From the NCBI GenBank assembly GCA_026119855.1, contig JAOWBW010000025.1:1612001-1676000 (forward strand): a stretch of DNA of 64,000 bases, in the 5' to 3' direction. Shown here in pieces: positions 22,653 through 32,793 of this stretch. A model generated the notes under the pieces. It was given only the letters and a program-made list of their open reading frames with translations, had not been told where the DNA came from and ran no database searches. Numbering within the stretch: the first letter of the stretch is position 1; each line of letters begins with the position of its first letter. The stretch comes from Campanula takesimana. Lineage: Eukaryota > Streptophyta > Magnoliopsida > Asterales > Campanulaceae. A program made the position numbers and the translations under genes.

Positions 22653-25600
22653 ATGGTTTTCAAAGTAATGTTGATGATACAATCCATTTTCTTTTTCATT
22701 ATCACCTTCATCCTCAATAAAAACCACCTTGCAGCGACTCCAACTGGTGCCTTGGAAACGAAAGAATCCGACCACCTTGCATTGCTGGCTATCAAGTCAA
22801 AGATTGTCGATGCCCCTGAAGGCGCTTTCAGCTCATGGAATGAATCTTTTCACTTCTGCCAATGGGAAGGTGTAACATGTGGTCGGAGGCACAGGAGGGT
22901 CACCGCTTTAGATCTTTCCTCCAGAGGTTTGGGTGATTCTTTGTCTCCCTTTGTAGGAAATTTGAGCTTCCTCAGAGTGATAAACCTTCAGAACAACACA
23001 CTCGAAGGGATTATCCCTCCTGAAATAGGCCGCTTATTCAGATTGGAGCTCTTAATCTTGAATAATAATTCCTTCCAAGGTAATGTTCCGTCTACTTTGT
23101 CGAACTGCACCAACCTCAAGAGCCTTTGGCTAAATGACAATAATAAGCTTGAAGGGACCATCCTACAAGAAGTTAGTTCGATGTTGAAGCTTGTCATGCT
23201 TGTTGTGAACCACAACAAATTCACAGGCGAAATACCTCCTTCCATCGGAAATCTCACTTCTCTTGAATTAATTTATCTTAGCGAAAATCAGTTTAGAGGA
23301 AGCATCCCGTATGCCATTGGTCAGTTAAAGAAGCTATCCGAAATGGGATTCGCCATCAATCAACTTAAAGGTAAAATCCCTCCATCCATTTACAATCTTT
23401 CTCTGCTCTCTGTCATTGATATAGGAAACAACCAACTTTCTGGAAGTCTTCCACCAGACATAGGTTTCAAGCTACCTAAACTTCAATTCTTTAGTATATT
23501 TCAAAACCAGTTTACAGGACTACTTCCTATCTCCATTTCCAATTGTTCGGAATTGGAAGACTTTGAAATAGGACATAACCGATTGCATGGAAAAATAGCA
23601 ATCGATTTTGGTATGATGCCAAACCTGTTACAGGTAATTCTAAGGAGCAATGTTTTTGGAAGTGGGGAACATGATGAATTGAACTTTATTTCCTCCTTGG
23701 TTAACTCTAGTAATTTGCTAGCCTTAGACTTGAGTGGTAACCAATTAAGAGGGCAGCTACCAAGGACTGTGGGCAATCTCTCAACTCAACTTTCTCTTCT
23801 AGCACTTGGTGACAATTCAATCTATGGATCTATCCCTACATCAATAATGAGTCTCATCGGTCTTGAGGCATTATATCTGTATCATAATCAATTCACAGGA
23901 ACAATTCCCAGCAACCTTGGCAATCTCCAGAAACTAAAAATACTGGCCCTACAGAGAAACAGTTTGAGTGGTTATATTCCAAAATCAGCTGGGAACCTAT
24001 CCCTCTTGATTAAACTCGACTTGGCATATAATGTATTAGAGGGTACAATACCTAAAAGTATTGGGAATTGTCAACAATTGATTCAACTGTAGATTTCAGA
24101 AAATAAACTTACTGGCACCATACCACGAGAGCTTCTCGGACTTTCGTCTCTCTCGATTTCACTAGGTCTTGGTCGTAACCACCTGTCTGGATCACTGCCT
24201 CTAGAAATCGGAAAGCTTCGTAGTTTAAGTCAGATGGATTTGTCCGAGAACGAGTTGAGTGGTGAAGTCCCTAGTAGCATAGGTGACTGCAATAGCCTGG
24301 AGAATCTTCAACTGCAGGGGAACTTCTTTCAGGGTTTGATACCTTCATCATTTGGTTCTTTAACTGCTATCCAGTACCTCGATCTTTCATGTAACAACTT
24401 CTCTGGAGAAATTCCAAAATTCTTGGAGAAATTCTCCTTGAATTATCTTAATTTGTCCTTCAACAACTTTGAGGGCAAACTACCGATTGATGGAGTTTTC
24501 ACAAATGCTACTGCCATATCGGTTGTGGGAAACAATAGGTTCTGTGGAGGCTTGCCTGAATTTGAGCTACCTAAATGCATCGTCAAGGAGGGAAAGAAAG
24601 CTAAAAAGATGTCACTCATAATAGTGATTCCAATAGTCTGCTTTCTTGTTGTTGTGGCTCTGGTATCATACTATTTATTATTTCGGCAAAAAAGGAGAAA
24701 CAATACACATCAATCAGGCTTGGTAACGAAACAATCATTCTTGAAATATTCTTATGAAACCCTCCTCAAAGCAACAAATGGGTTCTCTTTAGAAAATTTG
24801 ATTGGTATGGGCAGTTTAAGCCGTGTCTACAAAGGAGTTCTCGAAGAGCATGAGGGAGCAATGGTTGCTGTCAAGGTACTAAACCTTGACCTCCATGGAG
24901 CTTCAAAGAGTTTCATGGCAGAATGTGAAGCATGGAGAAATATTCGACACCGTAACCTTGTAAAGATCATAACTGCATGCTCCTCAGTTGACTTTCAAGG
25001 TAACGATTTTAAAGCTCTTGTTTATGAGTTCATGCCAAATGGGAGTCTAGAAAACTGGTTACATCCAACTCCCAAGATAGAGGATGGAGAGCGCAGACTA
25101 AGCCTACTTCAAAGGATAAATATTGCCACAGACGTCGCGCATGCCATTGATTACCTTCATCACCATGGGGAGATTCCAATCATACATTGTGATCTAAAGC
25201 CAAGCAACATTTTACTCAATGAAGACATGGTCGCTCATGTTGCAGATTTCGGGCTTGCCAGGTTTCTCCTTCCTGAAGTTTCAAGTATCACTCAAAGTAG
25301 TTCTATTGGTTTAAGAGGAACATAATTTTCCTTAATGTTATTACTTTGAGACCTAAGTTCTTGGAATTATATATTTGTTCATCCTAATGATTTGCAGAGT
25401 ATGGTCTTGGAAATGAGATGTCAGCAGAAGGAGACGTCTACAGTTTCGGAATATCTTTGTTAGAGATGATGACTGGGAAGAGACCCACAGATAGTATGTT
25501 TGAGAATGGCCTTAGCCTTCATGAGTATGCTAGAAAGGCATTGCCAGACTTCATCACAGATATTGTAGACTCAATACTTGTTATGGAAGAGGAAAATGAA

Positions 25601-25777
25601 GAGTATAATCTAACATATGCAAAACAAAGGATGGAGTGCATGGTTTCAGTGGTCAAAATTGGAATTGCATGCTCCCTAGAGTCAGCACAAGACAGAATGA
25701 GTATTTCAAAGGCTGTTGTTGAGCTGCAGCGTATTACTCACATCATTTTGGAGCATGAAATCGCAGTAGCGAGGTAA
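22653..25777 (+). pseudogene. LRR receptor kinase, subfamily XII, relic 1 (nearly full length)
   Basis: Formerly a plasma-membrane immune-type receptor. The first ATG with a signal peptide (hydrophobic 'IQSIFFFIITFIL') is at 22653. Then come the LRR N-terminal cap (E-S-D-H-L-A-L-L, W-E-G-V-T-C), about 20 LRRs of the LxGxIP plant type, a membrane span near 24609-24680, and a kinase with loop G-M-G-S-L-S, the V-A-V-K lysine, non-RD H-C-D-L-K-P-S-N and D-F-G. It has two lesions. An in-frame TAG at 24090-24092 falls where relic 4 has an aspartate codon. A deletion of about 47 bp after 25322 removes the G-Y-x-P-P segment and the intron donor, so exon 1 ends at TAA 25323. Exon 2 (25399-25777, Y-G-L-G...) is open and keeps its acceptor. 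Translation from the ATG would give a 479-residue secreted LRR protein. Known relatives of the group are FLS2, EFR and Xa21. Confidence 0.9.
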
Positions 25778-26216
25778 TTTCCATATAGATATATTCCTTT
25801 TGTTACTTTTTTATATTATGAAGTACACATTATTTCTTGACACCCTAATTAAATAATTTCCATCAAGCATAATGGAGTTCCGACCGGAATTTGATGAGGG
25901 TATTAGAGAGAAAAAGTGAGTTTAAAATTGTGAAATCCGGATGTTGATTCAGGATTTTGAATTCGGGGTTTTTAATTTCAGGTTTCCGATTCCTATTTCG
26001 TACAAATTTAAATGTTACCCTACATGTATTTCTACCCACAACTAAGAAAATTGTCTCCTTTATAAACAATGATGCCTTGGTATCTTAAAATGATATATAC
26101 TTCAACCAATATCATGTTTGAGAAAACATATTTCAAATTCAAATACAACTTGTTATCCATAATAATGTTGCGTAAGTCACATTTCCTTCAGAGCTTATGC
26201 ATGCACGCGACTGGTA
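25778..26216. other. 3' flank of relic 1
   Basis: No gene is seen. The stop lies in gcgaggtaattt; in relics 2, 4 and 5 the same place reads gcgaggtaag, a good splice donor, suggesting an intron in the 3' untranslated region of the ancestral gene. Confidence 0.35.
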
Positions 26217-26461
26217 CTCCCTTTGTTTCGGAGTGATGTTCCCACCTTTTTTGTTGTCAATTTGAAAGAATTTTGAGCAATAATTTCGGGTTAATTTAAT
26301 TATCCTAACGAAAATATCTAAAACTTGTTATTTGTACACCATCATATACATAATCAATAATTATTTTTTTAACAGAGTAATTAAATTAAAACAAAAAATT
26401 CTTGCTCAAAGTTCATTCAAAACAACAAAAAGATTGGGAACATCATTCGGAATGGAGGGAG
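26217..26461. mobile_element. Mariner-type MITE
   Basis: Ends are ctccctttgtttcggagtga and tcattcggaatggagggag, with TA on each side (26215-26216 and 26462-26463). Confidence 0.82.
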
Positions 26462-26580
26462 TAATATTTAGCAACCGTTTTCTATCGTTTGCCTGTTATC
26501 TATGTGTAAGGATGCTTGTGAATAGTAAATCTAGTTTTCTACTGCATACAATCAAGTCTGGGTTGGCATGGCTGGTCTGA

Positions 26581-27200
26581 CTTCTCCAACATTTTTGGAA
26601 ATGGGGAACCTGATGAATTTAATTTTATTGCCTCTATGATGAACTGTAGTAATTTGCAACGGTTAGGCTTCGGTGGTAACCAAATAAGAGAGAAGCTACC
26701 GAGTTGAGTGGGTAATCTTTTTCATCACAACTTTAGAAACTAGAACTTGATCGCAATCATACATACGGATCCCTCAATAATGAATCTAGTCAGTCTAGAT
26801 TTATTATACCTGCACAATAATCATTTCTCAGGCACATTTCCTAGTAACCTTGGGAATCTCCAAAAACAAGAGATACTGGTCCTATAGGAAAAGAGATTAA
26901 GTGGTAATATCTCGGAATCTATTGGGAACCTACCACTCGTGAATAAAGTCGCCTTATATCTCAACAGATTACAGGGTACGATACCTACAAATTTTGGAAA
27001 TTGTAGAAATTTGATTCTACTGGACCTTTCTCTAAATAATCTTAATGGCAGCATACCAAAACGACTTCTCGGATTTCCGTCTCTCTCAATATCAATAACT
27101 CTTGCTCGTAACCACTTGTCTGGATCGCTATTACTTCGGTCGCTGATTTCAAAATCCTTCTGTATGCATAATCCAAATGAAATTACAGTAGCGAGGTAAG
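26581..27200 (+). pseudogene. LRR-RLK relic 2 (LRR fragment, kinase deleted)
   Basis: Begins in mid-LRR (homologous to the F-G-S-G-E region of relic 1) and runs through about nine degraded LRRs with several shifts and stops (for example tag near 26886). The last readable block is 'LARNHLSGSL'. It is then joined directly to the C-terminal tail coding N-E-I-T-V-A-R, so the membrane span and whole kinase are missing. Relic 5 has the same tail joined to an LRR block. Confidence 0.85.
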
Positions 27201-28286
27201 AAAACATGGATCCTCAACTGTAGGGATAATTTGATTATATCTGTAGAGCGGTTATGATCAGAAGCACTTTATGTAACCTATTTCAAGTAGATTCTGCAGA
27301 TTGAGTGTGGCAGACTGCTGTCGTATTTAATCTTCTGTTTCTTACATCAGAATTTACGCTTGTCGAAAATGCTATGCCTACTCATCTATTCAGCCAAGGC
27401 ACGTCATCCACTGCTTCCTGCATTCTAACATCAGAGTGGTAATAACCTTCCAGCTGCAGTGTCTGCAATTCGCATTTCGTTAAGTTACATATACTTCTAT
27501 GTTGTGAAGTGCTAACCGTCTTCAAAAGATATAGATTTTATCTGTATGCTTCTGACTCATACTTTAGTTTATGTCTCTAACATTCCCATTACAAGATGCC
27601 TTCTTTATTTTAGATGTTATTTGACCATAAATTGCTGCAGAGGAAGAGGCAGAGGCAGAGGCTTGAATTCATTGTCTTGTATATGGTCTTATTTTCTATA
27701 ATGACGTTGTATTTATGAACCTCTGATTATGTTTTCAGGTGAGGTAGAAAAAGAGTACTGGAAGCACTTTTACGGCAATCATGACAACAAATTATGTGCT
27801 GGTAGTAGAAAAGGACAACAAATGTAATACGTTATTGCTTTTATATGCTTGGCTATCAATTAGTAGTATTATTTGGTAACTTGTGTTGATTTGTGTTGAA
27901 GTTCTGAGAAATCTTATTATAAAACTTCCAGGGTCAGAAAGCATAGACACCTCTATCAACTGCCCCTGTTTTATTTGTATTTGACAAGAATAGAGTTATA
28001 TTACTGTTGTGTATTTTTATTCTGATGCTTTGGTCAACTAAATTGTGAGTAGATATATCTTAGTTTTTGGGCAATAGTATTGACTTTGACTCCCATCATA
28101 AAAAGGAAAGAGAACTCCAATCATAAAAATGATTAGTCCTAAATACTCCAAATCTATCGGCAAAGAAGTAAATGCATCTCCATATTAAAATCAAACTAAG
28201 GAAACGGAAACATCAACATGTAGGACCATCTTCGATGATTAGAAACCTTCAATTTCCCCAAATCGAGAAATCAATTAGCCCTAATA
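27201..28286. other. 3' flank of relic 2
   Basis: No gene is seen. 27600-28000 is colinear with 36080-36480 after relic 4, including ttcaggtgagg, a possible acceptor of a 3'-untranslated intron. 27380-27600 is colinear with 37430-37650 after relic 5. Confidence 0.45.
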
Positions 28287-28309
28287 TTGAAAACAAGCCA
28301 TGGACTCAA

Positions 28310-28657
28310 TCATTTTGACAAGCACTTGAAAAGATTAAAATCAAAACAATTTAAAAGGAATATAGAAGCAATGAGCAGTGATTTACCAGGGGAGTTGAGG
28401 AAGGTGCTGCATCCGACTGAGGAGAAGGGGTTGTCTACAGAATCTGAACTCATAGGGGTGCCGGGAGACACAATAGTAGTACCAGGGGTGGCTGGCGAAA
28501 CTTGAGAACCAGAAGGGGTTGGACTAGCAACCGGTTGAACTGCAGGGGTTGTCTGGGCCGGTAGTAGGAGTTGAAAGGCCTCAGTTGTTATTGTTTTAAG
28601 ATAGAAAATTTGAAGCATAAAGCTGGAATGCGTTTTTTGTAGATTTTCTACTGTCAT
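28310..28657 (-). pseudogene. Minus-strand exon-like block, S/T/P-rich (unit 2)
   Basis: Open for 115 codons on the minus strand. The middle is rich in Ser, Thr and Pro ('SPTPSGSQVSPATPG') and reaches ..N-S-P-G. There the DNA reads ggtaaatcactgctcattgc, and homologous sequence with the same donor-like gtaa recurs at 37880-37925 and 41505-41535. The upstream coding part differs from those copies. It may be the first or an internal exon of an unrelated neighbour gene carried along by the duplications. No family is recognised and no complete gene is present. Confidence 0.35.
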
Positions 28658-28739
28658 TGCACCTTATGAAGAAATCTAAACCAGCACTTCATACTTGTTC
28701 CGAGTCAAAGTAAAATGACTTGTTTTGACTATAAATTTC

Positions 28740-28835
28740 CCGAGCGGGTTTTATCTGCTCCTGTACGTTGTAATTGATTAATGTTTATTGAAGCAATCAG
28801 TTTCATTACCATCGGTAACGTTCTTAAAAGTTCTA
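28740..28835. repeat. Array-flank repeat matching 13590-13680
   Basis: Colinear with the segment left of the plus-strand copia element. It marks the distal part of a duplication unit. Confidence 0.5.
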
Positions 28836-28960
28836 CGATATTAGTGGAGTTGAGAGTCTAGGATTATGTTGGCCATGGAGTAACCAAAGTCATGAATATT
28901 CTCCTTTATTTTGGTTATGTTTTGTTACTTACCAGTTGAGCACTCAGTTCTAAAATATCA

Positions 28961-29040
28961 CTCTCTCCGTCTCAAAATAAAAGATCGAATTTGCTCTTGA
29001 TCAAGAGTATATTCGATCATTCATTTTGGTACAGAGGCAG
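28961..29040. mobile_element. 80-bp hairpin MITE
   Basis: ctctctccgtctcaaaataa and ttttggtacagaggcag are imperfect inverted ends, and the centre (cgaatttgctcttgatcaag, then attcgatc) is also inverted. The whole unit could fold as one hairpin. It resembles a very short member of the mariner-type MITEs. Confidence 0.5.
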
Positions 29041-29997
29041 TAGTTTGCCGAACCCAACACTTGCCTCCAGCACGAATTGTAATCAGTGCATCATTTTAGA
29101 AGTTGAGATAGTTCCTGTATGGTCAAATCGCTATCCGTCATTCATTTTGGGATAGAGTATAGTTCCTGCAAGCAAAATAATAAAATAGAGAAACAAATCC
29201 AGCTAAGCTGAAGCCAGTTTTCTGCACCAGTATTTGCTTAGATTACTTAACTTGAGGACAAGCAAATGAAATAAACAATTAAGGCTCAGACTCCTCTCAA
29301 ACTTCAAAGTGTGATGATCTTTTTTCTGTTATTTGTCTGTAATACAAAAGAAATTTTTGCTTTGTTATAATACTCCCTTCATCTCGATCTCGAAATAAAT
29401 GTTATAATTGATAAGTCAATATTTTAAAGCTCCTTCTCAGTTTTTCCTAATTCGCCCTCAGTTTTTCCTCATATTTAGCTGCCGCTTAGAAAGCCAAAGA
29501 GTAACACAAGCTCCAATTAAGTTGATTGTATCTTCTGTATATACAAAACTTAATTAAGATCTGTTGCATGTAGCTACATTAAGAAAGGACACTTTAGAGA
29601 GATGACCAGACTTTGTATCCTACTTTTAGGAATTAATTATTATTTTGAGATGGACTAAATATGCGAGATTTATTCCGAGAGAGAGAGAGATCTCAAATTT
29701 GAAGTGTCATTTAGTTTTGCATCTACAACTACAATAGAACATTATTGGTCTCCAAAGTCAACAGAATGTTTTATTGCAATGTAATACTCTCTTTTTTGTC
29801 ATTTCTTAGTAATCATCCAAATATGTATAGGCAGTGTAATCATCCAAATAATTTCGGAGTTCAGACCACACAAATAGGTTGGATAAAAACCCAGACAACC
29901 TATCTACAACTGGTTACACCTCTCACCCCAAATCAAAGACTAACATTCCAAGTTTTATGTGAGTTTAGTACATTTTTCACCTAACAACGGGAAAATA
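29041..29997. other. Upstream region of relic 3
   Basis: No gene is seen. 29570-29930 is colinear with 21110-21650, upstream of relic 1. A single MITE-like end (ctcccttcatctcgat, 29374) has no partner. Confidence 0.45.
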
Positions 29998-31116
29998 ACT
30001 AAACCATGCAATGCACTATACCTCTTATTTCATAAAAGGTAATGTACTATTTAGTGACAGCATAACGCAACGTACTTTTAAGAGATTTTCAGATAATGTA
30101 ACACGTTTAATTTTAGTAACCATTCCACTAAGAATGTAACACCAGTTACTGATTTAACAAAGCTCATTTTCCCTAATTGACAACCGTTAAACAAGAACCC
30201 CCTCTCAGCTTCATCCACACTTCTGCTCTACACAAAATTAAAGCTAAAATGGAAACACAAATCAAACCGAAAATGAACCGAAATCCAACCCAAAATCAAA
30301 TCCAAATCTAGGAATTTCGGACCCAGTTGCTGTAAAAGAATGAGATGTAGACTTAGGGCTGGAGAAATCTCTCCAAAATCAAGGAGTTCTTCCTAGGAAA
30401 GGCTCAAGAATGAAGAGGGGGGGGGGCAAGAACACTTAGTGAGCAGCAATACAGCAAGAAGCAAGAAACAGCAAACAATTTGCCCAAGTAAAGATGAAGT
30501 CGAAATTACTGCAGCACTATACCAGCAGCTTCCAAGAGCTACCATGGGGGAGAGCATTTACCCTAACCTTTTTTCTGTGTAAAAGCTTCAATCCAAAAAC
30601 CACTTTTAGCTTTATTTCCAAAAGAGAAATCTTAAGGCTCTTGTTTATAGAGGAAAATTGTTGTAATTTGGCTGGAGCAAACACAGCGCTTCGAAATCGG
30701 GAGTCGCATGTTCAGGTAGCAAGCGTGAGGTCTACCAACTGCGATTTTGTGTTTGATTTGGGTTTGAATCCGGATTTTATTTTGATTTTATGTGTTGGTT
30801 GTGGTGGTGTTGATAGTAGTGGCAGTGGTAGGTTGGAGGTGGTGTTTTCCGTAGACTAGTGATGGTGGTTGCAGGCGGCGAGATGGGTGGCAGACTGAAG
30901 ATGAAGAGAGAGGGTTAGTCTTCTTAACCAGTATTGGTGCATTTAACATGGGTTAGTGTTTTTAACAAATGTCGATATTTTCGTTAAGTTTTTTGACGTC
31001 GTTAGGTGGATTTAACGCATATTGCATTATATGAAAAACTACAAATAGTACATTGCATTAAAAGGTCACTAAATAGTACATTGCATCAATAGTAAAAAAT
31101 GGAAAAGTACATTGCA
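29998..31116. mobile_element. Mutator-like element related to 3661-11924
   Basis: Both ends carry repeated atgcaatgtac words (left ccatgcaatgcac, gtaatgtactatttagtgac; right gtcactaaatagtacattgc, tacattgcata), inverted to each other. It splits the duplicated upstream region of relic 3. The interior has a run of 10 G near 30418 and a 121-codon open frame with no recognised domain. No clear TSD was found, so the edges are approximate. Confidence 0.6.
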
Positions 31117-31125
31117 TATTCTAAT

Positions 31126-31307
31126 GAGCAATGCTAGGGACACAAAACAATGTCACAAAATCTTGCTCACAAGATGAGGTGGCGATATTTTATTGGTTGC
31201 ATCGATAATGGACCCGCCACACTCTAATTAAAAACACCAATAACATCATTACACCTAGGATTTTGTGAGCAAGTTTTTGTGACTTTTTTGTGCCCCTAGT
31301 ATCATTC
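31126..31307. mobile_element. 182-bp Mutator-like MITE (ctaggggcac family), copy 2
   Basis: Inverted ends are gagcaatgctagggacac and gtgcccctagtatcattc. The 9-bp duplication tattctaat lies at 31117-31125 and 31308-31316. It has the same length as copy 1 at 20868 but inverted contents. Confidence 0.9.
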
Positions 31308-31404
31308 TATTCTAATTTTCAGCCACCTCTATACAACCACAAATTTCGTAAGTCACACAGAAGTTGACAAATATCCACAATTTTCATGCACAATCATTAT
31401 CTAG

Positions 31405-32270
31405 TTGAAGGATTTCACACACAAAAAAAAGGAGTTGAGAGGATGCAGAGGGGATTTTTTTTCTTTTTCATGTTCAAGCCTCTTTGCTGTCATCCCAACC
31501 GTAGACTGGAACACGAAAGAATCAGACCACTGTGCTCTGTTGAATATCAAGTCAAAGATTGTCAATGGCCCTGAAGTTGTTCTAAGCTCGTGGAATGCTT
31601 CTTTCCATTTCTGTCAATGGGAAGGTGTGGTCAACGTCATAGGAGAGTCAACTCTTCAGATCTTTCCTCCCGAGGTTTATCCGGTTCTTTATCTCCATTT
31701 ATAGGAAATTTGAGCCTCCTCAAGGTGATAAACCTTCAAAATAACACACTCGATGGCATTATCCCTCCTGAAGTAGGCCGGTTATTCAGATTGGAGCAAC
31801 TAATCTTGACCAGTAATTCGTTTCATGGAAATGTTCCACCTACTCTATCAAAATGCACTAACCTCAAGCACCTTTTAATAGGCCTAAATAAGGTTGTTGG
31901 GACAATCCTACAAGAAGTTACTTCTCTGTTCAATCTTGTCGAGCTTAGTATTTACATAAACAATTTTAGTGGAGAAATACCTTCTTCCATCAGGAATATC
32001 ACTTTTCTCGAAAAATTATCTGCACAAGAAAATCGAGTTAGAGGAAGCATTCCATATGAAATTGGTCAGTTAAAGAAGCTAAGATTTATAAGAATCAGCA
32101 GTAATCAACTCCATGGTACAATCCGTCCATCTTTTTACAATCTTTCCTCGCTTTCTGTCATTAGTTTAGAAGGAAACCAGTTAGTTGGAAGTCTTCCAAC
32201 TGACATAGGTTTGAACTTTGAAGCTACCTAAGCTTCAATTATTGTCCATATGGGGCAACAAGTTTACGGG
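31405..32270 (+). pseudogene. LRR-RLK relic 3 (N-terminal fragment)
   Basis: Keeps the LRR N-terminal cap (E-S-D-H-C-A-L-L, S-S-W-N-A-S, C-Q-W-E-G-V) and about seven LRRs. A 7-bp deletion near 31625-31632, at the T-C-G of the cap, shifts the frame; the second frame is open from 31590 to 32231. The homology stops just after the block equivalent to L-P-K-L-Q-F. No membrane span or kinase follows. The signal peptide is replaced by a lysine-rich, then phenylalanine-rich start that does not match relics 1 and 4. Confidence 0.85.
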
Positions 32271-32793
32271 ACTCCAACTGAGATTTTCACATACCGATGA
32301 CTAGTGGTTCGGTCTCTAAAGTAGCTTAGACCGAACTTACCAAAAATATAAGATAAAAAATTAAGTTCAAAAGAAAGACTAAAGAGATTTGTATACTATA
32401 ATGAACTGATGTATTATTAAATAAGGTATAGGTATTTTAGGAAAAATGGTCAAACATATGACAATCATAACAGGGGCATCCTTTAATGGTCCCTTCTAAT
32501 TTTGTATAAATAGGGTTATTAGTTCTAATACATGTAACAAAGTGAAATTTGTAACTACAGGCTAGTCTGCGTTCTCTTATAAGGACTTTTCCACACCTAG
32601 CAAATGCAATTATGCTTTGTCATTTCTTAGGAACCACCCAATAAGGACTTTTCAAGTCAACATCTAGTCAACTAACTCAATTTTCCAGCCAACCACAAAT
32701 AGATTTGATATATTTCTGGAGCCACACAAAATAATTTCAAATATCCAACACATACATCTAAGATTATTATCTCATCTAGAGAGAAATTCAAGA
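32271..32793 (+). promoter_or_regulatory. Upstream region of relic 4
   Basis: The last 190 bp are colinear with 22383-22652 before relic 1, including the leader aagattattatctca. Two gtcaa cores (32656-32660 and 32668-32672, ttgac on the minus strand) are candidate W-boxes. No MITE interrupts this copy. Confidence 0.45.

Noticed and set aside
30494..30859. 121-codon frame inside the Mutator-like element at 29998
   Set aside because: No domain, and composition shifts along its length. It could be captured DNA, but there is no support for a gene.
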